Assembly: GCF_014195505.1 (NCBI RefSeq)
Contig: NZ_JACIBV010000001.1
Location: forward strand, 7,192,001 to 7,256,000
Source: Nonomuraea dietziae
GTDB lineage: Bacteria > Actinomycetota > Actinomycetes > Streptosporangiales > Streptosporangiaceae
Length of the DNA: 64,000 bases
Direction: 5' to 3'
Of this stretch, positions 23,080-31,747 are shown in pieces. The position numbers were made by a program, and so were the translations under genes. Position 1 is the first letter of the stretch, and each line of letters starts with the position of its first letter. The notes beneath the pieces are model-generated. The model saw nothing but the letters and a program-made list of their open reading frames with translations. It made no database searches and had not been told where the DNA came from.

Positions 23080-24283
23080 GCTGCGCGAGCGCGCGCGGCA
23101 GGTCATCCCCGGCGGCATGTACGGTCACCTCAACGCCGCCATCTTCGCCCCCGGTTACCCCCAGTTCTTCGCCAGGGGCGAGGGCTGCAGGCAGTGGGAC
23201 GTGGACGGCCGCGAGTACATCGACTTCATGTGCTCCTGGGGCCCCGTCGTGCTCGGCCACCGCCACCCCGTGGTCGAGGAGGCCGCCGCCCGCCAGCTCG
23301 CCGAGGGCGACTGCCTCAACGGTCCTGGCCCGGTCATGGTGGAGCTGGCCGAGCTGCTCGTGGACACGATCCCGAGCGCCGACTGGGCGATGTTCTCCAA
23401 GAACGGCACCGACGCCACCACCCAGGCGCTCATGGTGGCGCGCGCCGCGACCGGCCGTACGAAGGTGCTCATGGCCCACGGCGCCTACCACGGCGCCGAT
23501 CCCTGGTGCACGCCCTCGACCGCGGGCACCACCCCCAACGAGCGCGCCGACCTCGTCGAGTTCGCCTACAACTCCCTGGAGTCGCTGGAGGCCGCCGCCG
23601 CCACCGTCGAGGGCGACGTGGCCGCGATCATCGTCACCCCCTTCAAGCACGACTCCTTCGAGGACCAGGAGCTCGTCGAGCCCGCCTTCGCGCGCGGCGC
23701 CCGCGCCCTCGCCGACCGCCTCGGCGCCGCGCTCGTCATCGACGACGTGCGCGCCGGCTTCCGCATCGACCTGCGCGGCTCATGGGAGCAGTACGGCGTG
23801 CGCCCCGACCTGACGGCGTGGTCGAAGGCCATGGCCAACGGCTACCCCATCGCCGCGGTCACCGGCGTCGACGCGCTTCGCGGCCCCGCCCAGACGCTCT
23901 ACTCCACCGGATCGTTCTGGTTCAGCGCGGTCGCGATGGCCGCCGCGAAGGCGACCATCGAGACGCTGCGCGACACCGACGGCATCGCGACGATGTTCCG
24001 CTCGGGGACCAGGCTGCGCGAGGGCCTGTACGCCCAGGCCAAGGCGCACGGTTTCACGGTCAACCAGACGGGCCCCGTGACCATCCCCTGGCTGAGCTTC
24101 GACGGCGACGCCGACCTGTCGACCGCGATGTACTGGAGCGACGCCTGCCTGAGGAACGGCGTCTACATCCACCCCTGGCACAACTGGTTCCTGTCGGCCG
24201 CCCACACCGAGGACGACGTCGCTCGCGCCCTCGAAGGCACCGACAGGGCCTTCGCCGAGACGCGGGCGCACCTGGGTTCCTAG
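23066..24283 (+). CDS. Class III aminotransferase (glutamate-1-semialdehyde aminomutase-like)
   Basis: A 405-residue PLP enzyme. VIPGGMYGHL and YPQFFARGEGCRQWDVDGREYIDFMCSWGP at the N-terminus, SKNGTDATTQALMVARAATGR, LVIDDVRAGFR and the PLP lysine in AWSKAMANGYPIAAVTG identify a GSA-like class III aminotransferase. HemL would sit with haem genes; here it is in a sugar-kinase/aldolase/transporter context, so a catabolic amino-sugar or amino-polyol substrate is more likely. It overlaps the convergent metallo-hydrolase gene by 4 bp. Confidence 0.92.
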   Translation: MKDAELRERARQVIPGGMYGHLNAAIFAPGYPQFFARGEGCRQWDVDGREYIDFMCSWGPVVLGHRHPVVEEAAARQLAEGDCLNGPGPVMVELAELLVDTIPSADWAMFSKNGTDATTQALMVARAATGRTKVLMAHGAYHGADPWCTPSTAGTTPNERADLVEFAYNSLESLEAAAATVEGDVAAIIVTPFKHDSFEDQELVEPAFARGARALADRLGAALVIDDVRAGFRIDLRGSWEQYGVRPDLTAWSKAMANGYPIAAVTGVDALRGPAQTLYSTGSFWFSAVAMAAAKATIETLRDTDGIATMFRSGTRLREGLYAQAKAHGFTVNQTGPVTIPWLSFDGDADLSTAMYWSDACLRNGVYIHPWHNWFLSAAHTEDDVARALEGTDRAFAETRAHLGS

Positions 24284-25518
24284 GCGCCGGCGATCTTCGA
24301 CGACTCCGACGCCGCCCAGGTGAAGATGCCCTTGGACATCAGCGACATCTCGCCGGCCGCGCGCGTGCCGAAGACCTCGGCCCGCACGCGGTGCACCCCG
24401 GCGTCGCCGGGCGCGGCCAGCGCGGCCATCTCGGCCAGGTGGCCCGCCAGGCGCTCGTCGCCCTCGCCCAGCGCCTTCAGCGCCGCGTCGGCCAGCACGG
24501 CGGGGCCTCCGGCCAGCTCGGCCACCGCGCTGGCGAGCACGGCGTCGGGCGCCGGCTTGAGGTGAGCGGGGTTGCCGTCGTACCAGCCGCCGTACAGCCG
24601 CCAGATGTTGCGCACGACGAACTCGGGCTCGTCGTAGCGGGCCCGCAGGTAGGGCCGGTCGGCGTAGCGGTCGAGCGGCCTGACGGTGTGCACGATCTCG
24701 TCCAGGCGGGCGCCCGCGTTGAGCAGGTCCAGCGTCTGGGTGACCAGATGCTCCAGCCACTCGGCGGTCTCCAGCAGCGCCTGCCTGACGCGGTCGGCGC
24801 CGAAGACGGGCGCCCCGTGGCTGGGCAGCATGATCTCGGCGTCCAGCGAGGCCATCCTGCGCAGCGCGTGCACCCACTCGCGGGGGTAGCGCTGCACCTT
24901 CTGCGGGTTGCCGCAGTTGGGGGTCACCCAGATGAACAGGTCTCCGGGAAGCAGCAGCCGGTGCTCGGGGACGTGGCCCACCGTCGCGTCGTCGGTCTCG
25001 CCCTTGGCGTGGAACAGCTCGAAGGTCAGGTCGCCCCTGTGCACGGTGAGGGAGTCGCGGTAGGTCACGTCGGGGTAGCGGTAGTCGCTCGGCCAGCGCA
25101 GGTTCGGTGCCTGGAACTGGCGCTGGTTGATGACCGCGTTGTATCCGTTGGTGAGGATGTAGCGGTCGAAGCGGGCGCCCACCGCCTCGTGGGCGTAGAC
25201 CGTGGCCCTGCGGCCCTCCTGCTCGAAGGGGCCGAGGCCGTACACGTGGTCGAAGTGGCCGTGGGAGAAGAAGGCCGTCGTCAGCGGCGCGCCGCTCCAC
25301 GCGCGCACGTCCTGGTGCATCCGGGCGGCGGAGAATCCGCTGCTGGTGTCGAAGAGCACCAACTCGCCCTCGGTCTCGAAGGCGATCACGTTGCCGAACC
25401 CAGGCCACCAGCCGAGACCGTCGGCGATCTGCTGGACGCCCTTGCCGTCCATGCCGTTGTCGACGATGCTGTCAGCCTCTTCGCCACGCCAGACGCGGTC
25501 CGCGTACTCCTCAATCAT
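24280..25518 (-). CDS. Metallo-beta-lactamase-fold hydrolase, alkyl-sulfatase-like
   Basis: A 412-residue protein (ATG 25518; the longer TTG start is less likely). The zinc motif FSHGHFDHVYGLGPF is followed by HAKGETDDATVGHVPEHRLLLPGDLF and LPSHGAPVFGADRV. The C-terminal region (WRLYGGWYDGNPAHLKPAP, LAEMAALAAPGDAGVHRVRAEVFGTRA) matches the alkyl-sulfatase dimerisation domain. No signal peptide. Family members hydrolyse sulfate esters or related substrates; here the activity is unassigned. Divergent from the ABC transporter operon. Confidence 0.88.
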   Translation of the reverse strand: MIEEYADRVWRGEEADSIVDNGMDGKGVQQIADGLGWWPGFGNVIAFETEGELVLFDTSSGFSAARMHQDVRAWSGAPLTTAFFSHGHFDHVYGLGPFEQEGRRATVYAHEAVGARFDRYILTNGYNAVINQRQFQAPNLRWPSDYRYPDVTYRDSLTVHRGDLTFELFHAKGETDDATVGHVPEHRLLLPGDLFIWVTPNCGNPQKVQRYPREWVHALRRMASLDAEIMLPSHGAPVFGADRVRQALLETAEWLEHLVTQTLDLLNAGARLDEIVHTVRPLDRYADRPYLRARYDEPEFVVRNIWRLYGGWYDGNPAHLKPAPDAVLASAVAELAGGPAVLADAALKALGEGDERLAGHLAEMAALAAPGDAGVHRVRAEVFGTRAAGEMSLMSKGIFTWAASESSKIAGA

Positions 25519-25599
25519 GGAATCAGCCTCACAGCAGAAGAAGGTTCTGGGCAAGGGTCACGGTGTGACATCTCAAGGTCACAGCTGCGTCTCGAGGTC

Positions 25600-25629
25600 T
25601 TGACCCAGGTCGGGAGCCCTCCGTACCTT
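25600..25629 (+). promoter_or_regulatory. Promoter of the sugar ABC operon
   Basis: TTGACC (25600) and TACCTT (25624) with an 18-bp spacer. Predicted transcription start near 25636, immediately before the palindrome at 25641. Confidence 0.5.
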
Positions 25630-25640
25630 CAGGCAAACGT

Positions 25641-25657
25641 TTAGGAAACTTTCCTAA
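25641..25657. promoter_or_regulatory. Perfect palindromic operator of the sugar ABC operon
   Basis: TTAGGAAACTTTCCTAA: 8-bp arms around a C. It lies just after the likely transcription start and 28 bp before the solute-binding-protein ATG. The form resembles operators of ROK-type sugar repressors in actinobacteria; no ROK gene is in the window. Confidence 0.7.
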
Positions 25658-25684
25658 TTGGTCCTTTCATGAGGAGAGCCCCCC

Positions 25685-27133
25685 ATGACCCACCCGGGAG
25701 AGATCACCAGGCGTCAGCTGCTGCGCCGGATCGGCATGACCGCTCTCGTCGTCGGCCCCGGCGCGGGCCTCCTCAGCGCCTGCGCCACCGGCGGCGGTCC
25801 TGAGCCCGTGGCCTCGGCCAGCGCCGGCGCGTCGGCCTCCGGCCTCGTCTCGGCCACCAACCCGCTCGGCGTCGACGCCAAGAAGCCGCTCGAGGTGGTC
25901 ATCTTCAGCGGCGGCCTCGGCGACGCCTACGCCACAGGCGTCCACCAGCCGCTTTACACCAAGGCCCACGCGGGCGTGCAGATCAAGCACGTCGGCACCC
26001 AGAACATCGGCACCCAGCTCCGCCCTCGCTTCCTCAGCGGCGACGTGCCCGACGTCGTCAACAACTCCGGCCCCGAGGCGCTCGACCTGGCCGCCCTGGC
26101 CGCCGAGGGCCACCTCGCCGACCTCACCCCGCTGTGGGACGCCCCTTCCGTCGACGACCCCGGCAAGAAGGTCCGCGACACCGTCACCCCCGCCGCCCTC
26201 GAGAACGCCAAGCTCAACGGCAAGGACCTGGTCCTCAACTACATCGTGTCGCACCGCGCCCTCTGGTACGACTCGAAGTTCTTCGCCGACAAGGGCTGGA
26301 CCCTCCCGACCACCTGGGAGGAGTTCAAGGCCCTCGGCGAGACCGCGAAGAAGGAGGGCATCGTCCTGTTCGCCTTCCCCGGTCAGAAGGGCCCGTACTA
26401 CCAGCTCTGGAACATGCTCTACTCCGCCGCGAAGATCGGCGGCAACCAGGTCATCATCGACATCGACAACCTCGTCGACAACGCCTGGAAGTCCGAGGCG
26501 GTCAAGGCCTCCGTGACCGCGTGGCTCGACGTCCAGACCGCCTTCGGCGACAAGTCCTACCTCGGCCTCGACCACACCCAGACCCAGATCAAGCACCTGC
26601 AGCACAAGGTGCTGTTCTACCCCTGCGGTTCCTGGCTCGAGAACGAGATGGTCAAGGACAAGCCCAAGGACTTCGAGTACGCCATCGCGCCCATCCCCAG
26701 CATCACCGCCGCCGACAAGATGCCCTACGGAGCCATCCAGGTCGGCGTCGGCGAGAACTTCGTCGTCGCCGCCAAGGGCAAGAACCCCGAGGGCGGCCTG
26801 GAGTACATGCGCCTCATGCTCTCCAAGGAGGGCGCGAAGGGCTTCACGGAGAAGACCAAGAACCTCACCGTCGTCAACGGCGCCGCCGAGGGCCTCGACC
26901 TGACCCCCGGACTGGTCAGCGCCGCCAAGGCGCAGGACGCCGCCGGTCAGAACATCATCACCGACGCGCGCTTCGAGGGCTGGTACAAGGAGCTGTTCGA
27001 CTACGCCTGGCAGCAGCAGAACACGCTGATGGCCGGCCGCCTGACCGTCGAGGAGTACCTGGACAAGGTCCAGAAGAAGGCCGACGACATCAAGGCCGAC
27101 TCCTCGATCGCGAAGCAGACGAGGAACGCCTAA
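25685..27133 (+). CDS. Sugar ABC transporter substrate-binding lipoprotein (NgcE-like)
   Basis: A 482-residue exported lipoprotein. The N-terminus RRQLLRRIGMTALVVGPGAGLLSAC has a Tat-type RR motif and lipobox LLSAC (Cys about 34). LEVVIFSGGLGDAYATG, FLSGDVPDVVNNSG and NYIVSHRALWYDSKFFADKGW match the N-acetylglucosamine/diacetylchitobiose-type family (NgcE). GAGGAGAG precedes ATG 25685. First gene of a three-gene importer operon; no ATPase is present, as is usual when a shared MsiK-type ATPase is used. Substrate uncertain. Confidence 0.9.
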   Translation: MTHPGEITRRQLLRRIGMTALVVGPGAGLLSACATGGGPEPVASASAGASASGLVSATNPLGVDAKKPLEVVIFSGGLGDAYATGVHQPLYTKAHAGVQIKHVGTQNIGTQLRPRFLSGDVPDVVNNSGPEALDLAALAAEGHLADLTPLWDAPSVDDPGKKVRDTVTPAALENAKLNGKDLVLNYIVSHRALWYDSKFFADKGWTLPTTWEEFKALGETAKKEGIVLFAFPGQKGPYYQLWNMLYSAAKIGGNQVIIDIDNLVDNAWKSEAVKASVTAWLDVQTAFGDKSYLGLDHTQTQIKHLQHKVLFYPCGSWLENEMVKDKPKDFEYAIAPIPSITAADKMPYGAIQVGVGENFVVAAKGKNPEGGLEYMRLMLSKEGAKGFTEKTKNLTVVNGAAEGLDLTPGLVSAAKAQDAAGQNIITDARFEGWYKELFDYAWQQQNTLMAGRLTVEEYLDKVQKKADDIKADSSIAKQTRNA

Positions 27134-27138
27134 ACCAA

Positions 27139-28053
27139 ATGGAGCGGTTGCGCAAGTACGGGTTCGTCGCCGGGTTTCTCGTCGTCCCGCTGACCCTCTA
27201 TCTGGTCTTCGTCATCAGCCCCTACATCCAGGCGTTCCAACTGGCGCTGACGAGCTGGAACGGATACCAGAGGAAGCCGACCTATGTCGGCCTGGCCAAC
27301 TTCGGCAAGCTCTTCGGTGACGAGGTCTTCTGGCAGGCGATACGCAACCACGCGGTGATCCTGCTCGTGCTGCCGCTCCTGACCATCGCGCTGGCGCTGT
27401 TCTTCGCCTTCCTGCTCAACCTGGGCGGCGGGTCGCGCGGCTCGGGCATGAGGGGCGTCTGGGGGTCCACCTTCTACAAGGTGGTCTTCTTCGCCCCCCA
27501 GGTGCTCGCCGTCGCCGTCGTCAGCGTGCTGTGGAAGGCCATCTACCGGCCGGACGAGAGCGGTGTCATCAACGGCGCGCTGATCAAGATGGGTTTCGAC
27601 CCCGTCGGCTGGCTCACCGAGCCCAGCCTCGCGCTGTGGTCGCTGCTGGCCGTGATGATCTGGCAGGCGGTCGGCTTCTACGTGGTGCTGTTCTCCGCGG
27701 GCATGGCCGCCATCCCCAAGGACTACTTCGAGGCCGCCGCGCTCGACGGCGCGGGGCGCTTCAGGCTGTTCTTCTCCATCACGCTGCCGCTGCTGCGCGA
27801 CACGATCCAGGTGGGCTGGGTCTACCTCGGCATCGCGGCCTTCGACTGCTTCGCGCTGGTCCAGGTCCTGTCGGTGACCGCGGGCGGCCCCGACGGCGCC
27901 ACCACCGTGCTGCCCGTCGAGATCTACAAGACCGCGTTCTCCTACAACAAGGTCGGTTACGCCTCGGCGATGGGCGTCGCCCTGTTCTTCCTGACCATCA
28001 CCTTCGCGGTGCTGACCCTGCGCGTCTCCAGGCGCGAGAAGATCGAGCTCTGA
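27139..28053 (+). CDS. Sugar ABC permease (NgcF-like, MalF group)
   Basis: A 304-residue inner-membrane permease with six predicted helices. The EAA loop is visible as EAAALDGAGRFRLFFSITLPLLRD. ATG 27139 is 5 bp after the substrate-binding protein; longer upstream open frame is coincidental. Pairs with the next gene. Confidence 0.93.
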   Translation: MERLRKYGFVAGFLVVPLTLYLVFVISPYIQAFQLALTSWNGYQRKPTYVGLANFGKLFGDEVFWQAIRNHAVILLVLPLLTIALALFFAFLLNLGGGSRGSGMRGVWGSTFYKVVFFAPQVLAVAVVSVLWKAIYRPDESGVINGALIKMGFDPVGWLTEPSLALWSLLAVMIWQAVGFYVVLFSAGMAAIPKDYFEAAALDGAGRFRLFFSITLPLLRDTIQVGWVYLGIAAFDCFALVQVLSVTAGGPDGATTVLPVEIYKTAFSYNKVGYASAMGVALFFLTITFAVLTLRVSRREKIEL

Positions 28054-28054
28054 C

Positions 28055-28897
28055 ATGCGGAACAAGCCCAAGCCCAACGTCTTCAGCGGCCTTTCGCACC
28101 TCGCGCTCGTCATCTGGGCCCTGCTGATCATCCTGCCGCTGGTCTGGACGTTCCTGGCCGCCTTCAAGAACAACACCGAGATCTTCGGCGACGCGCTCCA
28201 GCTGCCGGCCGAGCTGCGCTGGGACAACTGGGCGCGCGCGTGGGACAAGGCGAACGTCGGCACCTACATGATCAACACGGTGGTCGTCGTCCTCTTCGGG
28301 ACGGCGGGCACCATGCTGTTCGGCTCCATGGCCGCCTACGTCCTGGCCCGCTACACCTTCCCCGGCCAGCGCCTGATCTACCTGCTGTTCGTGGCGGGGA
28401 TGGCCTTCCCCGTCTTCCTGGCCATCGGCCCGCTGTTCTTCATCGTCAAGCAGTTCGGGCTGCTCGACTCGCACGTCGGCCTGGTCATCGTCTACATCGC
28501 CTACTCGCTGCCGTTCACCGTCTTCTTCCTCGCGGCGTTCTTCCGTACGCTGCCCGAGGCGGTCGCCGAGGCGGCGAAGATCGACGGCGCCTCCCACACC
28601 CGGACGTTCTTCCAGGTCATGCTGCCGATGGCCAAGCCGGGCATCATCAGCATCACGATCTTCAACGTGCTGGGGCAGTGGAACCAGTACCTGCTGCCGC
28701 TGGCGCTGGTGCCGGGCGACAAGGAGAAGTGGGTCATCACGCAGGGCATCGCCGACATCTCCACGATCGCCGGCTACGAGGCCGACTGGCCCGCCCTCTT
28801 CGCCGCGCTCAACCTGGCGATCATCCCGGTGCTGGTCATCTACATCATCTTCCAGCGCCAGATCCAGTCGGGGCTCGGAGCCGGCGCCCTGAAGTAA
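28055..28897 (+). CDS. Sugar ABC permease (NgcG-like, MalG group)
   Basis: A 280-residue permease with six helices and an EAA loop AEAAKIDGASHTRTFFQVMLPMAKPG. It begins 1 bp after the preceding stop and completes the importer. WALLIILPLVWTFLAAFKNNTEIF at the N-terminus is typical of MalG-type permeases. Confidence 0.93.
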   Translation: MRNKPKPNVFSGLSHLALVIWALLIILPLVWTFLAAFKNNTEIFGDALQLPAELRWDNWARAWDKANVGTYMINTVVVVLFGTAGTMLFGSMAAYVLARYTFPGQRLIYLLFVAGMAFPVFLAIGPLFFIVKQFGLLDSHVGLVIVYIAYSLPFTVFFLAAFFRTLPEAVAEAAKIDGASHTRTFFQVMLPMAKPGIISITIFNVLGQWNQYLLPLALVPGDKEKWVITQGIADISTIAGYEADWPALFAALNLAIIPVLVIYIIFQRQIQSGLGAGALK

Positions 28898-28907
28898 CGT
28901 GGGCCTC

Positions 28908-29156
28908 ATGAGCGAATGGAAGCAGGAAGGCGAGGAGATCCGGCGCACCGTCACCGCGCCGGACTTCCCCACGGCCATCCGCATCGTCGACGAGATCGCG
29001 GTCAAGGCGGAGGAGCTCAACCACCATCCGGACATCGACATCCGATGGCGCACCCTGCACCTCACCCTGACCACCCACGACGCGGGCGGCCTCACCGACC
29101 TCGACCACCAACTGGCTGCCATCATCGATGACATCGCCCGTAAACACGGCGCGTGA
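28908..29156 (+). CDS. Pterin-4a-carbinolamine dehydratase
   Basis: An 82-residue protein (ATG 28908; GTG 28899 is also open). EELNHHPDIDIRWRTLHLTLTTHDAGGLTDLDHQLA contains the conserved HHP-D-x-Y/W and TH-x-x-GGLT motifs of the PCD/DCoH family. It is 10 bp after the transporter operon and may be read through. It dehydrates 4a-hydroxytetrahydropterin; no pterin hydroxylase is nearby. Confidence 0.92.
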   Translation: MSEWKQEGEEIRRTVTAPDFPTAIRIVDEIAVKAEELNHHPDIDIRWRTLHLTLTTHDAGGLTDLDHQLAAIIDDIARKHGA

Positions 29157-29212
29157 ACATCTGATTACTCACTAGAGTGGACGGCCTGTCGCCACCTCTG
29201 GGGAGTTCCCTG

Positions 29213-29737
29213 ATGCGCCTGCCTGCCATGCTGTTCGCCCTCCTGGTCGCCGCGCCGGCAGCCGCGGCCTGCGCTTCGAGCGTCGCCGTCAGCCCCACGC
29301 CGAACGGCGTGCGGATCTCGGGAGGCGGCCAGTTCGCCACCACGGGCGCCGTCATCGTCTACGACCGTGCGCTGGCGCCCGACGGCGCGCAGGCCAGCGC
29401 CACGGTCGAGTCGGTCGCGGGCCAGACCCGCTCGTCCCTGGTCGCCGAGGGGCTGCTGCCCAACAGGGCGTACGGCGTGCACCTGCACGTCAACCCCTGC
29501 GGAGCCAAGCCGGACGACGCCGGCCCCCACTACCAGCACGCCCACTCCCACGCCGACGCCAGCAACGAGGTCTGGCTCGACCTGAAGACCGACACGGTGG
29601 GCGCGGGCACCTCCTCGGCCCGCCACGGCTGGACACTCAACCGCGACCGCCTGCCCCGCTCGCTGGTCATCCACGCCGAGCCCACCGCTCCCGACGGCAC
29701 GGCGGGCTCGCGCGTCGCCTGCCTCACCCTGCAGTAG
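29213..29737 (+). CDS. Cu/Zn superoxide dismutase-like secreted protein
   Basis: A 174-residue exported protein; ATG 29213 has GGGGAG upstream. The signal peptide ends near AAAAC20, possibly a lipobox. YGVHLHVNPCG gives Cu ligands H90 and H92 and Cys96; H106, H109, H111 and H113 supply bridging or zinc ligands, H154 lies in LVIHAEPT and Cys170 is the disulfide partner. This matches a divergent SodC-like group. Whether all metal ligands are complete cannot be judged by eye. A strong terminator follows. Confidence 0.82.
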   Translation: MRLPAMLFALLVAAPAAAACASSVAVSPTPNGVRISGGGQFATTGAVIVYDRALAPDGAQASATVESVAGQTRSSLVAEGLLPNRAYGVHLHVNPCGAKPDDAGPHYQHAHSHADASNEVWLDLKTDTVGAGTSSARHGWTLNRDRLPRSLVIHAEPTAPDGTAGSRVACLTLQ

Positions 29738-29747
29738 GCCCTGACGA

Positions 29748-29787
29748 CGCGGAAGGTCCCGCCGCGCTCGCGACGGGACCTTCCGCG
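29748..29787 (+). terminator. Terminator after the SOD-like gene
   Basis: 14-bp arms CGCGGAAGGTCCCG and CGGGACCTTCCGCG with a 12-nt loop. It may serve both this gene and the convergent pirin gene. Confidence 0.85.
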
Positions 29788-29820
29788 GTGTGGCACGCCG
29801 GTGTGGCCTGCCGGTGTGGG

Positions 29821-30789
29821 TCAGTGGCCGGCGGGGACACTGCCGAAGCGCCCCGACTGGTAGTCCTCGAAGGCCTGGACCAGCTCGGCCTTGGTGTTCA
29901 TCACGAAGGGCCCGTAGTGCGCCACCGGCTCGCCGATCGGCCGGCCGCCCAGGATGATCACCTCGAGGGTCTCCCGCGGGCGGGCCGAGATCCGCAGCCA
30001 CTCGCCGTCCGTCGTCAGCCCCGGCCTGTTGCCGAAGCCGTCGTAGACCGCCAGCTGCCCGCTCTCGACCGGCTGCCGGTCGGCGCCGACCGTGCCGCGC
30101 CCTGACAGGACGTACGCCAGCGCGTTGAAGTCCTTGCGCCACGGCAGGGCGAGCTGCGCGCCCGGGCTGACCGTGGCGTGCAGGAGCGTGATCGGGGTGT
30201 GCGTGCTGCCGGGGCCGACGTGACCCGCGACGTCACCGGCGATGACGCGCACCAGCGCGCCGCCGTCGTCGCTGCTGAGCAGGACGACGTTGATGCGCCC
30301 GATGTCCTGGTACTTCGGAGCCATCATCTTGTCCTTGCCCGGCAGGTTGACCCACAGCTGGATGCCGTGGAACAGGCCGCCCTTCTGGACCAGCCACTCG
30401 GGCGGCGCCTCCTTGTGCAGGATGCCGCTGCCCGCCGTCATCCACTGGGTGTCGCCGTCGGTGATCGTGCCGCCGCCGCCGTGGGAGTCGGTGTGGTCCA
30501 TGACGCCGTCGATCACGTAGGTGACGGTCTCGAAGCCGCGGTGGGGGTGCCAGGGGGTGCCTTTGGGCTCGCCAGGCGCGTAGTCGACCTCGCCCATCTG
30601 GTCCATCATCACGAACGGGTCGAGGTAGGAGGGCTTGATGGTGGCCAGGGCCTTGCGCACGGGGAAGCCCTCACCCTCGAATCCGCTGGGCGCGCTGGCG
30701 ACCGTCAGCACCCTGCGCTCGGGCACGGTGACGTCGGGCCTGGGCAGGCGGGGCAGGGTCAGCGGGTTCTCTACGGTTACGGCGGGCAT
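29821..30789 (-). CDS. Pirin family protein
   Basis: A 322-residue bicupin. DPFVMMDQMGEVDY, GTPWHPHRGFETVTYVIDGVMDHTDSHG and WMTAGSGILHKEAPPE carry the pirin metal ligands (H-x-H, E, H). ATG 30789 has AAGGAGC upstream; a longer start at 30825 has none. Pirins are iron-dependent quercetinase-like or regulatory proteins; the specific role is unknown. Confidence 0.92.
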   Translation of the reverse strand: MPAVTVENPLTLPRLPRPDVTVPERRVLTVASAPSGFEGEGFPVRKALATIKPSYLDPFVMMDQMGEVDYAPGEPKGTPWHPHRGFETVTYVIDGVMDHTDSHGGGGTITDGDTQWMTAGSGILHKEAPPEWLVQKGGLFHGIQLWVNLPGKDKMMAPKYQDIGRINVVLLSSDDGGALVRVIAGDVAGHVGPGSTHTPITLLHATVSPGAQLALPWRKDFNALAYVLSGRGTVGADRQPVESGQLAVYDGFGNRPGLTTDGEWLRISARPRETLEVIILGGRPIGEPVAHYGPFVMNTKAELVQAFEDYQSGRFGSVPAGH

Positions 30790-30842
30790 CTCGGGCTCCT
30801 TCCCTGGAGTACTCGCCCCCTCCAACCCAGTTTAGTTTTCAA

Positions 30843-31694
30843 CTATTCCAGGCCGAAGACCGCAGGGGGAGGGACGGGAGCGAGAACGGCGTCGCCCTGG
30901 CGGATGGGAGGGGCGCCCGCCACGAAGTTCGTCAGCGCCTCGCCGTACACGCAGCGGGCCTGGGTGAGGCCTCCGGCGGCGCGGCGGGTGAGCAGGTCGA
31001 CGGGCAGTTCGGCGGGGGAGGCGGCGACGATCAGGTTGCCGAACCTCCTGCCGCGCATGACGCCGGGGTCGGCCAGCAGCGCGACGTGTCTGAACGTGCC
31101 ACGGACGGTGGCCACCAGCCGTCTGGCGAAGGTCAGGCCCTTGCCGTCGGCCAGGTTGATCAGCAGTGTGCCGGTGGGGCGCAGGACACGGGCGAGGTCG
31201 GCCATGTACTCGGCGGTGGCCAGCTCGACGGGCATCGTGGCCCCGGTGAAGGCGTCGAGCACGAGCAGGTCGGTGGAGTCGTCCCAGATGCCGGCGATGG
31301 CCTCGAGGCCCCCCTGCAGGCGCACCTTGAGCTTGGGCACGGAGCGCAGGTCGAGCTGGGAGCGGACGAGCTCGACCAGCGCCGCGTCGGGCTCGACGAC
31401 GATGTGCCTGGAGCCAGGCCTCGTGGCGGCGACGTAGCGGGGGATCGTGCAGGCTCCGCCGCCGACGTGCACACAGGTGAGCGGGCCGTCGGGCAGGACG
31501 TCGATGACGTCGGCCATCAGCCGCACATATTCGAAATCCAGATATGTCGGATCTTCCAGATCCACGTACGACTGCGGTACACCATCCTTGGACAGCATCC
31601 ATCCGTGCTGCCGATCAAGATCCCTCAGCAGCTCGACTTCGCCGAAGGTCACCGGATAGCGGCCGGGCATCGGCTCCCGCGCTCCACGTGTCAC
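30843..31694 (-). CDS. Spermidine-synthase-like methyltransferase-fold protein
   Basis: A 283-residue protein, GTG 31694 with AAAGGGAG upstream. YLDFEYVRLMADVIDVLPDGPLTCVHVGGGACTIPRYVAATRPGSRHIVVEPDAALVEL has the glycine motif and acidic residue of spermidine synthase-like enzymes, and DLLVLDAFTGATMP corresponds to the D-A-F loop. The aminopropyl-substrate tetrad is not clear, so it may not make spermidine. Divergent from the penicillin-binding protein. Confidence 0.8.
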   Translation of the reverse strand: MTRGAREPMPGRYPVTFGEVELLRDLDRQHGWMLSKDGVPQSYVDLEDPTYLDFEYVRLMADVIDVLPDGPLTCVHVGGGACTIPRYVAATRPGSRHIVVEPDAALVELVRSQLDLRSVPKLKVRLQGGLEAIAGIWDDSTDLLVLDAFTGATMPVELATAEYMADLARVLRPTGTLLINLADGKGLTFARRLVATVRGTFRHVALLADPGVMRGRRFGNLIVAASPAELPVDLLTRRAAGGLTQARCVYGEALTNFVAGAPPIRQGDAVLAPVPPPAVFGLE

Positions 31695-31747
31695 TTCCGG
31701 CTCCCTTTCTGGTAAGACGAGGTGGAACTTGTTCCTGGGAGAACCGT

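Noticed and set aside
23194..25644. 816-residue open frame on the plus strand
   Set aside because: It runs through the aminotransferase in a shifted frame and antisense to the metallo-hydrolase, both of which have full family motifs.
31724..31735. ECF-sigma promoter before the PBP gene (GGAAC-TT-GTTCC)
   Set aside because: A GGAAC -35 element would place the -10 over the start codon, so it is not a convincing promoter; the short dyad is noted only.
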